A program made the translations under genes and the position numbers. A DNA stretch of 64,000 nt from JBCDJG01 sp038748065 (GTDB taxonomy: Bacteria > Pseudomonadota > Gammaproteobacteria > Pseudomonadales > Halieaceae), in the NCBI GenBank assembly GCA_038748065.1, contig JBCDJG010000010.1, positions 57,239 through 121,238 of the forward strand, read 5' to 3'. The notes beneath the pieces were generated by a model that saw nothing but the letters and a program-made list of their open reading frames with translations, was not told the DNA's origin and ran no database searches. Positions 49,063-57,993 of this stretch are shown in pieces. Numbering within the stretch: position 1 is the stretch's first letter; each line of letters opens with the position of its first letter.

Positions 49063-51270
49063 TTAGAAAGTGTAGCGTACCCTTGCACCGTACCAGCGGG
49101 GTTCACCGAAGGCCTGTATCGCGCTACCAAAGAACAGCGCCAGGTCGAAGCCGTAGGTCCAATACTCTTCATCGGCGAGGTTGTTAACGAAGGCTTCGAA
49201 TAACCAGTTCTCACTGGGCGCATAGCCGATACGGGCATTCCAAACTGAGTAATCTTCGTTGGCCGCCGCCTCGCTATTGATCGTGTTGAATTGCTGTTCA
49301 TCGGTATAGAGCCCGTCGATCTGGCCCCAGATGCCACCAATATCGGTTTCCCAGTGCTTGCGTATGAGCAGGTTAATGCTCAGATCGGGCGCGAGAACCA
49401 TGCTCTGGTCACGGATGACGCCACCGCCAATGTCAACGTCTTCCACCGTGGTGTCCAAGGCGGAGACACCCAGCATGACATCCCAACCTTCACCCGGGTT
49501 GGCAATTAACTCGAGCTCACCGCCGGTGACCTCTGCGTCCTGATTCGAGATGACGCTGGTAATGCCCTGGAAGACGAAGGCCTGGTAATCCGAATAGTCA
49601 TAGTAGAACAGGGAGCCATTCAGGCGCGCCATGCCGTCAGCGAGCGTTGACTTGAAGCCAATCTCGTAGGACGTCAGAATTTCCGGCTCGAAAGACAGTT
49701 CGTCCAGGGTCGCGCCACCGTCGATAGACCCCAGGAAGCCACCCGCTTTCATGCCACGGCTGACGCCCGCGTACAGCAGCAGGTCATCACCCGGCGTCCA
49801 CTCCAATTGCAACTTGCCGGTATAGTCTTCATCCGAGCGATCGAGCGACAAGGGCGAGAGATCCGCCACGGTCGGGAGCGGCTGCACCGGGCCTTGCACC
49901 AGACCGAAATCACTACAGCCGTTGAGCTCTGTCCGGTCTTCACAGGTAGCATTGGTGTCAAAGTCTTTCTCGTCCTCGGTCCAACGCAATCCGGCGATAA
50001 GCTTGAAAGAATCACCGAGGTTGTACTCCAGCTGGGAGAAAATGGCCCATGATTCAGTTTCAAGGCTATAGAGGTTGTTCGGGAAGATGCTGTAGCCGAA
50101 GTAATCCGGGAAGTTGAAACTCACCCGGTAGTCACCGTCAATCTGCAGGTAATAAAGGCCTGCAACCCAGTTGAGATCATCGGAGCTGCCCTCTAGCCTG
50201 AACTCTTGACTGAAGCTGTCTGCATCCTGCTGGGTCAGGAAATCGCCAAAATCGGCAGGGCTCGAGTCAGAGTCTTCCTGGTAGTCCTTCTCGTTGTTCT
50301 GAGCGTTAGTCACCGAGATAAAACGCATACCGTTGGCGAGGTCGTAGGTCAGGTTGAATGTGGCGTTCCAACCTTCCGCGTCATTGGGCCCGGGAGAGCC
50401 GAGATCGCCGGAATAAAAATCACCATCTGTGTCGGCATATTCCCCAAAGTCGACGGAACCGGGAGGCCCATATTCACCAAGGCCATCTTCGTTCAAAACG
50501 GCGGTGCGGTGCACATAGCCCGCCGCCGGATTATCAAACTCCCCCCAGCCGAGAGACAGTAACGCGCTGAGCTGGTCGCTGGGATTAAACTGCAGGTGAC
50601 CGCGCACATGTGTAGTGTCCAGCTCGCGCAAATCCGGGCCGATCCTGTTGTCGAAATAGGCATCACCCGACTTGTGCATAACCGCCAGGCGGCCCAGCAG
50701 AGTATCGCTCAGGGGCCCGCTGACCGCAGCCTCTACGCGCGTCGTGTCGTTTTCGGAGTACTCCAGTTCAGCGAAGGCTTCGAACTCTTCCGTGGGCTTC
50801 GCGGTAATCAGGTGAACAAGGCCACCGGTGGCGTTACGGCCATACAGCGTACCCTGTGGCCCTTTCAAAACCTCGATGCGCTCCATGTCAAAGATCGCGG
50901 CACCCGCTGCACTGGTCGCGGGAATGTAAGCCTCGTCCATGTATACAACCGTGGGGGCCTCCTGGTGATCATTAAAATCCGTCTGGGCGACACCTCGAAT
51001 GGAGAACAGCGAGATCGTACCCGCATTGTTGTAGGAGGTGGCTACCAATCCCGGCGTCTGGGCGGCGACCTGCTCCGCATTGGTCCAGCCGAGATCGGAA
51101 ATCTGCGAGCCCGAGAAGGCGGTGATGGCAATACCGACATCCTGGATACTCTGCTCACGCTTTTGAGCAGTGACGACAATCTCCTCCAGCATCTGCGCGC
51201 TGGCAGATGGCGCCAGGGCAAACACCAGCGGCAAAGAGATGAAAGGGCCAGTTTTCGACATTATTTTCAT
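49063..51270 (-). CDS. TonB-dependent outer-membrane receptor 2 (amine-catabolic operon)
   Basis: About 735 residues from the ATG at 51270, which gives a normal signal peptide (SKTGPFISLPLVFALAPSASA); the frame to 51345 would prefix it needlessly. TonB box EEIVVTAQKREQ, plug blocks (RGVAQTDFNDHQEAPTVVYMDEAY, MERIEVLKGPQGTLYGRNATGGLVHLI) and a barrel ending WYGARVRYTF. It leads the operon receptor-amine oxidase-cytochrome c-aldehyde dehydrogenase-MFS, so it probably imports the amine substrate or a larger precursor. Confidence 0.92.
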   Translation of the reverse strand: MKIMSKTGPFISLPLVFALAPSASAQMLEEIVVTAQKREQSIQDVGIAITAFSGSQISDLGWTNAEQVAAQTPGLVATSYNNAGTISLFSIRGVAQTDFNDHQEAPTVVYMDEAYIPATSAAGAAIFDMERIEVLKGPQGTLYGRNATGGLVHLITAKPTEEFEAFAELEYSENDTTRVEAAVSGPLSDTLLGRLAVMHKSGDAYFDNRIGPDLRELDTTHVRGHLQFNPSDQLSALLSLGWGEFDNPAAGYVHRTAVLNEDGLGEYGPPGSVDFGEYADTDGDFYSGDLGSPGPNDAEGWNATFNLTYDLANGMRFISVTNAQNNEKDYQEDSDSSPADFGDFLTQQDADSFSQEFRLEGSSDDLNWVAGLYYLQIDGDYRVSFNFPDYFGYSIFPNNLYSLETESWAIFSQLEYNLGDSFKLIAGLRWTEDEKDFDTNATCEDRTELNGCSDFGLVQGPVQPLPTVADLSPLSLDRSDEDYTGKLQLEWTPGDDLLLYAGVSRGMKAGGFLGSIDGGATLDELSFEPEILTSYEIGFKSTLADGMARLNGSLFYYDYSDYQAFVFQGITSVISNQDAEVTGGELELIANPGEGWDVMLGVSALDTTVEDVDIGGGVIRDQSMVLAPDLSINLLIRKHWETDIGGIWGQIDGLYTDEQQFNTINSEAAANEDYSVWNARIGYAPSENWLFEAFVNNLADEEYWTYGFDLALFFGSAIQAFGEPRWYGARVRYTF

Positions 51271-51365
51271 GGCACAGGTACCTGAGTTATGAGGTTCGAA
51301 GGCCAGGGTGCTACCGAAGAACAAAATCTGCACCCTTAATTTCACAAGCGTGATATTAAACTAGC

Positions 51366-51396
51366 ATATTTTCATCTAAAGGCAAAAAGAAAATAT
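51366..51396. promoter_or_regulatory. Inverted repeat upstream of receptor 2
   Basis: ATATTTTC (51366-51373) and GAAAATAT (51389-51396) are perfect inverted arms around a 15-bp spacer, in the gap between the XRE-cupin gene and the receptor start. Nearby lies gtgaaattttt at about 51412-51422, which is related to the operators proposed at 52112 and 54733. Confidence 0.4.
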
Positions 51397-51480
51397 CTCG
51401 GCCGGCAAAATGTGAAATTTTTGGCCGATCCAGGCGTGTGGGCGCACACCGACAGGTGTTCGCCAAAAGACTAAATTAGA

Positions 51481-52071
51481 TCAATAGCTGGGCGGAGAAA
51501 CGCACCAGAGGACCAGCGTCTCCGTATCGCCCGGGTTGCAATACTGATGGGCCAGCGTACTGGGGAAGGAGAAGCTGTCGCCCTCGCCGAGATCATACAG
51601 CTCGCCATCTATTTTCAGGTGAAACTGTCCAGACAGCACGTAGCCGCACTCCTCTCCGTCATGGTTGTAGGGCTCACCCTGCATGGGGCTGTTGGGCTCA
51701 AAGCGGCATAACAAGAGCTCAAAGGAGTCAACGGCTTCAGTATTCAGGCGGGAATCGCAGATACCGCTGTCATACTCAATGGTGGCCCTGCGATTTGCCC
51801 GAACCACAAACCGCTCCGCTGCACCTTTCTCGGTATCTACAGCGTTAAAGAACCAGTTAATCGTCACCCCCAGGGCATGGCTGATATCAAACATGGCTTT
51901 GACGGTCGGTGAAGACCGATCCCGCTCAACCTGGCTCAGGTAACCAACAGAGAGACCAGTTGCCTCGCTGAGCTGGGTCAGGGTTTTCTTGCGGATTTTC
52001 CTCAAACGCCGGATTTCGGCGCCTAACAGTCCATTACGAGGGGGTAAATCGCCCGAATTTTCAGCCGTCAC
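51481..52071 (-). CDS. XRE-family regulator with C-terminal cupin
   Basis: 196 residues, GTG start at 52071. The helix-turn-helix is LGAEIRRLRKIRKKTLTQLSEATGLSVGYLSQVERDRSSPTVKAMFDISHALGV, and the small-molecule-binding cupin contains EPYNHDGEECGYVLSGQFHLKIDGELYDLGEGDSFSFPSTLAHQYCNPGD. This layout is that of PuuR and related repressors of polyamine and amine catabolism, which fits the neighbouring amine oxidase, aldehyde dehydrogenase and dimethylglycine-dehydrogenase-like genes. It likely represses them until the amine or a metabolite binds the cupin. Confidence 0.92.
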   Translation of the reverse strand: MTAENSGDLPPRNGLLGAEIRRLRKIRKKTLTQLSEATGLSVGYLSQVERDRSSPTVKAMFDISHALGVTINWFFNAVDTEKGAAERFVVRANRRATIEYDSGICDSRLNTEAVDSFELLLCRFEPNSPMQGEPYNHDGEECGYVLSGQFHLKIDGELYDLGEGDSFSFPSTLAHQYCNPGDTETLVLWCVSPPSY

Positions 52072-52092
52072 TTACTTCGCCATCTGCTGTGA

Positions 52093-52133
52093 GCTTTTTC
52101 ACAACAGTAGCATTTTTTCACCTGAATGAAAAA
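52093..52133. promoter_or_regulatory. A/T-rich dyad upstream of the XRE-cupin gene (candidate operator)
   Basis: ATTTTTTCA (52112-52120) and TGAAAAA (52127-52133) are inverted with a 6-bp spacer; a further TTTTTCAC lies at 52095-52102. The half-site is the same as in the dyad at 54733-54756, so autoregulation by the XRE-cupin protein is plausible. Confidence 0.5.
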
Positions 52134-52155
52134 GGGTGTTTGCCTGAAAGCAATC

Positions 52156-54609
52156 CTAGGCCCGCGCCCTGGCCCCGCTGGGATCATACATCGGCTTCAG
52201 GGAAGCTCTCGCAGGCAGGCGTTTGCCTTCCACTGAGACTTCGAAACGACCGTCTTTAACCAGCTGGTCGCTGACACCATCGGCGCACTTGATATAGCCA
52301 AGTGCCACCGCCCTCCCCAGGGTATAGCCATACATGCCAGAACTGGTGTGCCCGACCAGTTCATCATTCAAAAAGACCGGCTCGGCGTGATAGAGCAAGG
52401 GCTCCGGGTCCTCCAGGGCGATCTGAATGAGGCGCTTCTTCGGCGTGCCAGCGGCGATAAGCTCCTGAACGCGATCCGCGCCAAGGAAGCCATTTGCCTT
52501 ATCGGTCTTACAGGTGAAGGCCAGCCCAGCCTCAACGGGACTGTCATCAGCCCCAATATCGTGAGCAAACTCACGGTAGGCCTTTTCTATTCTCAGGGAA
52601 TTCAGGGCGTGATAACCGCAGTGCTTGAGCTCGAAGCGCGCGCCCGCCGATACCACGCGATCGTAGACCTGCTGCAGATATTCGGTGGGAACGTACAACT
52701 CCCAGCCCAGTTCACCACAATAGGTCAGCCTCAGGGCCATCACCCGCGCATAGCCTATGTTCACCGCCTGCATGTACCCAAAGGGAAAGGCTTCATGAGA
52801 GAAATCATGATCGCTTACATCCTGCATCAACGCCCTGGACAGTGGACCCTGAACATTAAGCAGACCCAGGCCGCCGGTAATGTCCGTAACCGTTGTGCGA
52901 TGACTGTCGTCAATGTTGTCGCGAATCCAGTGCAGTACATGGGTCGCCGTGAAGGCCGGAGTCACCACCATGAACTCATCCTGGCTGAGTCGGGTCACGG
53001 TGACGTCAGCCTCGATACCACCCCGGCGATTCAGGAACTGGGTATACACGCTACGGCCATTGTCGACATCCACATCATTGGTCGCAATCCAGTTCATACT
53101 AGTGACAGCATCCGGTCCCTGAACGAGCAGTTTGCAGAAAGAACTCATCTCAAAGAGCCCTACCCGCTCCCGTACGGCCCGGTGCTCGTCTCCCGTATTT
53201 TCAAACCAGTTCTGCCGTTTGAAGCTATAGCTGTAGGCCGGCTCCTGCCCCTCCTTCGCATACCAATTTGGCCGCTCCCAGCCGGCTGACTCGCCCATGC
53301 ACGCGCCCGCCTTCAGCAGACGATCGTGCAATACGAGCCGTTTCACATCGCGTGCGCTCTCATACTGTCGGAAGGGCCAGTGGTTCTGATAAACCAGGCC
53401 GAGCGACTCGACTGTCCTGTCGACGAGGAACTTTCTGCCATTCTGGAAGCTGTGCATGCGACGAATATCGGCATCAAAAACATCCATCGGCGGGTGGCCG
53501 TCCGCGATCCAGTGCGCCAGAACCTGGCCAACGCCGCCAGCCGATAGAATACCCAGGGAGTTAAAACCGGCAGCGACGAAGTAGCGAGAAATGTCCGGCG
53601 CCTCGCCCATCAGGTAATTGTGATCGGGGGTAAAGCTCTCCGGGCCGCAGAAAAACATCTGGATACCGGAGTCCACGCTGATCGGCACCCGTGCCATCGC
53701 GGCCTCAAGGTAACCGCTCATCCTGTCCCAGTCCGGTGGCAGGTCATCGAAGCTGAAATGCTCCGGCATACCCTGGGTTGCCCAGGGCGCCGCAACATCC
53801 TCGAATAGACCAATCATCAACTTACCGGTCTCTTCACGGTAGTAAGCACGCTTATCCGGGTCTCGCAGGATCGGCATCGCCGGGTCAATACCCTCGATGG
53901 TATCGGTGACGAGGTAATAGTGCTCCGCCGCCTGCAGCGGCACCGACACGCCGGACCGAAGGCCCAGTTCCCGCGCCCACATCCCTGCGCAGTTCACTAC
54001 ATACTCGCAGTTGATGGTGCCCTCAGCAGTAACCACACCAGTGACGCCACTGGCGTCCGACAGAATGTCAACTACCGGCATTTTCTCATAGATGCGGGCA
54101 CCGCCCAGGCGAGCACCTTTGGCCAGGGACTGCGTCAGATCCGTCGGATTGGCTCTGCCGTCGTTCGGAAAGTAGAACGCCGCGCGAATATCGCTGACAT
54201 CGGCCAATGGCCAACGCCGCTTGACCTCATCTTGCGAGATTTCATGAAACTCAACGCCAAAGCATCGCGCCATGTCACAGCCGCGCCTGAGCTCCTGCTC
54301 TCTTTCGTCAGTACTGGCCAGCTGAATGGAGCCGATCTGGCGAAACCCGGTGGACAAGCCGGTTTCTTGCTCCAGATCTCTATAGAGCTCTTGCGAATAC
54401 TTGGCCATGCGTGTCTGGTTTTCTGTGTGACGGAGCGTGGTGATCAATCCGGCAGCATGCCAGGTGGTGCCACAGGTCAGTTGCTCCCGTTCCAGTAGCA
54501 CGACATCGTTCCAACCGAGCTTGGTCAGGTGGTAGGCAATACTGCAGCCGATAACACCACCGCCTACTATCACCACCTGGGCCGAGTCCGGGATCGATTG
54601 CTCTGCCAT
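52156..54609 (-). CDS. FAD-dependent dimethylglycine/sarcosine dehydrogenase-like protein (DAO plus GcvT domains)
   Basis: About 817 residues from the ATG at 54609, behind AAGGA at good spacing. The N-terminal DAO part has VVIVGGGVIGCSIAYHLTKLGWNDVVLLEREQLTCGTTWHAAGLI, where the His of TWHAAGL is the covalent FAD site in dimethylglycine and sarcosine dehydrogenases. The middle is an FAO_M-type linker, and the C-terminal half a GcvT/aminomethyltransferase fold that passes one-carbon units to tetrahydrofolate (ALNSLRIEKAYREFAHDIGADDSPVEAGLAF). It should demethylate a methylated amine or glycine in the cytoplasm. It lies upstream of the XRE-cupin gene on the same strand. Confidence 0.9.
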   Translation of the reverse strand: MAEQSIPDSAQVVIVGGGVIGCSIAYHLTKLGWNDVVLLEREQLTCGTTWHAAGLITTLRHTENQTRMAKYSQELYRDLEQETGLSTGFRQIGSIQLASTDEREQELRRGCDMARCFGVEFHEISQDEVKRRWPLADVSDIRAAFYFPNDGRANPTDLTQSLAKGARLGGARIYEKMPVVDILSDASGVTGVVTAEGTINCEYVVNCAGMWARELGLRSGVSVPLQAAEHYYLVTDTIEGIDPAMPILRDPDKRAYYREETGKLMIGLFEDVAAPWATQGMPEHFSFDDLPPDWDRMSGYLEAAMARVPISVDSGIQMFFCGPESFTPDHNYLMGEAPDISRYFVAAGFNSLGILSAGGVGQVLAHWIADGHPPMDVFDADIRRMHSFQNGRKFLVDRTVESLGLVYQNHWPFRQYESARDVKRLVLHDRLLKAGACMGESAGWERPNWYAKEGQEPAYSYSFKRQNWFENTGDEHRAVRERVGLFEMSSFCKLLVQGPDAVTSMNWIATNDVDVDNGRSVYTQFLNRRGGIEADVTVTRLSQDEFMVVTPAFTATHVLHWIRDNIDDSHRTTVTDITGGLGLLNVQGPLSRALMQDVSDHDFSHEAFPFGYMQAVNIGYARVMALRLTYCGELGWELYVPTEYLQQVYDRVVSAGARFELKHCGYHALNSLRIEKAYREFAHDIGADDSPVEAGLAFTCKTDKANGFLGADRVQELIAAGTPKKRLIQIALEDPEPLLYHAEPVFLNDELVGHTSSGMYGYTLGRAVALGYIKCADGVSDQLVKDGRFEVSVEGKRLPARASLKPMYDPSGARARA

Positions 54610-54732
54610 ACCGTTTTCCTTATCTATCTTCAACCGCGGCGCACAATCTGTATATAACGCCTTCTGTGGCAGCGGGAGTGCAGAATGCGATCAGTCAGCC
54701 CTGAAGCTTGATGTCGTAAGTATGGATTATTA

Positions 54733-54756
54733 TGAAAAAATATCAAAATTTTTTCA
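54733..54756. promoter_or_regulatory. Perfect 9-bp inverted repeat upstream of the dehydrogenase gene (candidate XRE-cupin operator)
   Basis: TGAAAAAAT (54733-54741) and ATTTTTTCA (54748-54756) enclose six bases. It lies about 125 bp upstream of the dehydrogenase start. The 354-bp gap 54610-54963 otherwise holds this dyad, the TetR-type operator at 54914 and a single related site at 54806. Confidence 0.55.
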
Positions 54757-54805
54757 CTATGGTGATGAATTAGGGAAATAGCGCGCGAGAAATGCAGAAA
54801 ACGCG

Positions 54806-54815
54806 CTCATATCTC
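54806..54815. promoter_or_regulatory. Single copy of the TetR-type half-site
   Basis: CTCATATCTC matches the first ten bases of the arm (complement) of the dyad at 54914-54948. It may be an auxiliary site. Confidence 0.3.
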
Positions 54816-54913
54816 GAGCAACATCTGTCTGATGACAAGCCTTAAGCTGTTGCGCGTCAACGTGGCGACTCGCTGAACGCCAGGCTCCGTTAAGACCACT
54901 CACTTGCCAAAAA

Positions 54914-54948
54914 ATGAGATATGAGCCATTATTTGTCTCATGTCTCAT
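54914..54948. promoter_or_regulatory. TetR-type operator ahead of the TetR gene
   Basis: ATGAGATATGAG (54914-54925) and CTCATGTCTCAT (54937-54948) are inverted arms matching at 11 of 12 positions with an 11-bp spacer, ending 15 bp before the ATG at 54964. Its form and position suggest autoregulation. Confidence 0.6.
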
Positions 54949-54963
54949 ATTTGACTGCCATGA

Positions 54964-55590
54964 ATGACTAATAAAAACCAAAAACACGAACTGATTCTCG
55001 ACGCCGCCAAAGCCTGCTACCTGAGGTTGGGCGTCGCCAAAACCACGGCCGCCGACATCGCTGCCGAAGCTGGCGTATCCCGCGCTACGCTGTACCGCCG
55101 CTTCCCCAGCCACAACGATATTTTCCTGGCTGTCCTTGAGCGAGATTCCTGGGAAATGGTGGAAGCAATCAACGGCAGGCTCGCTGACATCACCGATCCT
55201 GCCGAGCACATTATCGAAGGCATTCTGTACGTACTCGACGAAATCGTGCGCCGCCCGCTCCATGCCCACGTGTTTTCCGCCGCGGGTGAGTCCTGGGCCT
55301 TGACGCAGGCATTGGGTACGGACGACATGCGTAACCTGTCCGTGCAGATGATTGTCGCAGCGCCCTGGATGCCCGCAGCCCCTGACAAGGCAGCGGAGCA
55401 GAAGATCGCCTACCTGGCCGAGTGGATTCTGCGCATTTTGACATCCTACGCCGCAACGCCCAGCCCCTTGGCCCGTAATCGAGATGAAATGCGCGAGCTG
55501 TTGTACACCACGCTGGAACCGACCGTGCGCGCGTTGATGCAGGTCATCAGCACGAAGAAGAAAACCGACACGGTGAAGTCTATCCGCTAA
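54964..55590 (+). CDS. TetR-family transcriptional regulator
   Basis: 208 residues. The helix-turn-helix is typical, LILDAAKACYLRLGVAKTTAADIAAEAGVSRATLYRRFPSHNDIFLAVLERD, and the remaining helical part is the ligand/dimerisation domain. It is preceded by a dyad operator and followed by the MDR oxidoreductase, sulfotransferase and TonB-receptor genes in the same direction, which it probably controls. Ligand unknown. The dehydrogenase gene diverges from it. Confidence 0.92.
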   Translation: MTNKNQKHELILDAAKACYLRLGVAKTTAADIAAEAGVSRATLYRRFPSHNDIFLAVLERDSWEMVEAINGRLADITDPAEHIIEGILYVLDEIVRRPLHAHVFSAAGESWALTQALGTDDMRNLSVQMIVAAPWMPAAPDKAAEQKIAYLAEWILRILTSYAATPSPLARNRDEMRELLYTTLEPTVRALMQVISTKKKTDTVKSIR

Positions 55591-55647
55591 CCCAAACCCA
55601 GCTCGAAAAAATACCTGACGGCTAGCCCCCATAAGAGGAATCCCGAC

Positions 55648-56679
55648 ATGAAAGCGCTACAGGCAACACGCAACGGCCCTCCGGCAGAGGTGCTGGAGAT
55701 TGTGGACGTCGACAAACCAGAGCCCGGACCTGGCCAGGTTCTGGTCAAGGTCAGCGCCGCCTCACTCAACTTCAACGACATCGACCGCTGCATGGGTAAG
55801 CGAGTTTCAGTACCGCTGACACCGCCCTTTACGCTGGGCATGGATGTGTGCGGCGTGGTCGAGGCCACGGGCGACGGAGCAGAAAAATGGCTGGGCAAAC
55901 GCGTAATGGCGCTGACCATGATGGCGCAGGGCGGCCTCGCCGAGTTCGCGGTGTCTTCCGCTGACGCCGTTTTTGAAGCGCCCGACGCCATGACCGACGC
56001 CGAGGCAGCCGCCTTCATCATCCCCTTTCATACGGCCTATCTCGCCATCGTACGCCGCGCGAAGATTGTGGCCGGCGAAACCCTGCTCGTTCACTCCGGC
56101 GCGAGCAGCGTTGGCGCCGCTGCCATCCAGATCGCCAAAGCGCACGGGCTGCGCGTTATTGCCACGGCAGGCTCCGATGAAAAAGCCGAGTTCTGCAAGA
56201 CGCTGGGCGCAGACTGCGCCATCAACCATCGAGAAGAAGCCTTCGATGAGTTTGTGATGACAGAAACAGACAATAAAGGCCCCGAGGTCATTCTCGATCT
56301 GGCCGGCGGCGAATTTGTTGAGCCCTCCTGGCGCTGTATTGCGCTGGAAGGTCGCTACGTTGCGGCCGGCTTCGCCGACGATGAGGAGAACGGCTTCTCC
56401 GGGCAGGCCCTGCGCCCCCTGTGTTCTGCCAACTTCTCGGTGCTCGGTGTCATGCTTTCTTACATCAGCCACATGCCGCCGGAAATTCGCGCGTTCGGCT
56501 TTAACATGTTTACCCGCGACGTCGGCGATGAAGTACACGCAGCGCTCCTCAAGCTGCTGGCAGAGGGCAAGGTCAAGTCGGTACTGAACCGTACCGTTCC
56601 GCTGGCAGAGGCCGCGCAGGCCCTGGGGGAGCAGGCGGAACGAAAGACCACAGGACGTACGGTGGTGACGCTCGACTAA
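55648..56679 (+). CDS. NADPH:quinone oxidoreductase-like MDR enzyme
   Basis: 343 residues. GroES-like N terminus (VLVKVSAASLNFNDIDRCMGKRVSVPLTPPFTLGMDVCGVVEATGDG) and Rossmann motif (AGETLLVHSGASSVGAAAIQIAKAHGLRVIATAGSDEKAEFCKTLGADCAINH); the AASSVGxA-type loop and NHR segment match the quinone oxidoreductase/crotonyl-CoA reductase-like branch that lacks zinc. AGGAA precedes the ATG. Nine bases separate it from the sulfotransferase gene, so the two are co-translated. Confidence 0.91.
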   Translation: MKALQATRNGPPAEVLEIVDVDKPEPGPGQVLVKVSAASLNFNDIDRCMGKRVSVPLTPPFTLGMDVCGVVEATGDGAEKWLGKRVMALTMMAQGGLAEFAVSSADAVFEAPDAMTDAEAAAFIIPFHTAYLAIVRRAKIVAGETLLVHSGASSVGAAAIQIAKAHGLRVIATAGSDEKAEFCKTLGADCAINHREEAFDEFVMTETDNKGPEVILDLAGGEFVEPSWRCIALEGRYVAAGFADDEENGFSGQALRPLCSANFSVLGVMLSYISHMPPEIRAFGFNMFTRDVGDEVHAALLKLLAEGKVKSVLNRTVPLAEAAQALGEQAERKTTGRTVVTLD

Positions 56680-56688
56680 ACAGTTCAC

Positions 56689-57945
56689 ATGAACGCACCC
56701 GTCTATACCTTCCGCGACGCGCGCCTGCGCTCGCCCCTGCTGCGAACCGTGAATGCCCTGGGCTCAGGGCTGGGCGCGGTCGGTTTGAAACTGCCCTCCC
56801 TGACACCCGAGCAGATCGCGGCCAGCGCACGGACACAGTCAAACACGGCGCAGCAGCTCGATGCACTCAGCTCTGAAGCGCTAGCGCGTTTCATCGAATC
56901 AGCCGAGTCCGACAGCCGCATGAATACGCTAGGGCGCCTGGCCGTTAAGAATATGCTGACCGGCGCCCTCGCCTCGCGCTTCGCCGTTCTGGACTGGCAC
57001 GAGCAACATCCCACCTTGGCCAGTGAGCGTATTGACCGGCCCTGGATTATCGTGGGTTTGCCCCGAACGGGCAGCAGCATTCTCTCCATCCTGTTGGGCC
57101 TGGATCCGCTGAACCGGCCCCTGCTGCAGTGGGAAGCACGCAACCCGATCCCGCCCTCAACGCTTGCCAGTGCCGCCGAAGATCCGCGCATTGCTGAAAT
57201 GTCAGGCGAGCTACAGAAGATGAAGGCGCTCAACCCGGTAGTGACGACCATGCATCCTTTCGGCAGCACGCTGGCTGAGGAATGCACCGCAATATTCACC
57301 TACTCCTTGCGCACGATTGGCATGGAGACGATCGCCTTCACGCCGAGCTATGGCCAGTGGCTGGACGACGACGACATGAGCCCTGCCTACGACATTCACC
57401 AGAAGACGCTGCAAGCACTGCAGCAGCCGCAGCCCACCGAGCACTGGGTACTCAAAAGTCCCAATCACCTCGGTTACCTGCCAACCCTGATGGCGACCTA
57501 TCCCGATGCCCGAGTGATATGGACGCACCGCGACCCAGCCAAGGTACTGCCCTCACTCGCCAGCCTCAATTGCGCGATGCAAATGCCCCTGACGCAACAC
57601 TGTGAACCCGAGCGAGTGGGCAATTACTGGGCCGACAGGATGGAAAGCATGATCGGCCGGGCAACCGCTTTCGATGCCAGCGCCAGCGAGGGCTGGTGTT
57701 ACCACCTGCAATACGGCGAACTCATTAAAGACCCCATGGCCGCGCTCAGCGCCGTGTACACCCATTTCGGTGCTTCTATGAGCACGCTGCACGAACGCCG
57801 CATCGCCGCCTGGATGGAACAGAAGCCACAGCATGCGGACGGCATTCATGCCTACGACTCAGCCGACTTCGGCTGGAGCAAGGCATCGCTTCAGGAGCGA
57901 TTCAAACACTATCAGCAGCGCTACGCGGTAGCGACAGAGGATTAG
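56689..57945 (+). CDS. Sulfotransferase-family protein
   Basis: 418 residues. The PAPS-binding 5' loop is IIVGLPRTGSSILSILLGLDP near residue 120 (the PxTGSS form) and the 3'-phosphate motif is WVLKSPNHLGYLPTLMATYPDARVIWTHRDPAKVLPSL near 260. It matches the Sulfotransfer_3 family found in marine bacteria and mycobacteria. Acceptor unknown; with the MDR enzyme and a TonB receptor it may modify an imported hydroxylated compound. No signal peptide, so cytoplasmic. Confidence 0.9.
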   Translation: MNAPVYTFRDARLRSPLLRTVNALGSGLGAVGLKLPSLTPEQIAASARTQSNTAQQLDALSSEALARFIESAESDSRMNTLGRLAVKNMLTGALASRFAVLDWHEQHPTLASERIDRPWIIVGLPRTGSSILSILLGLDPLNRPLLQWEARNPIPPSTLASAAEDPRIAEMSGELQKMKALNPVVTTMHPFGSTLAEECTAIFTYSLRTIGMETIAFTPSYGQWLDDDDMSPAYDIHQKTLQALQQPQPTEHWVLKSPNHLGYLPTLMATYPDARVIWTHRDPAKVLPSLASLNCAMQMPLTQHCEPERVGNYWADRMESMIGRATAFDASASEGWCYHLQYGELIKDPMAALSAVYTHFGASMSTLHERRIAAWMEQKPQHADGIHAYDSADFGWSKASLQERFKHYQQRYAVATED

Positions 57946-57993
57946 TTAGCGACGCAGATCGATTTAGTTCAAAACCCAAGTTGGAGAACATCA

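Noticed and set aside
54757..55632. 291-codon open frame on the minus strand
   Set aside because: It runs opposite the TetR gene, which has a clear helix-turn-helix, and has no recognisable domain.
55807..56688. 293-codon open frame on the minus strand
   Set aside because: It is antisense to the MDR oxidoreductase and has no motif of its own.
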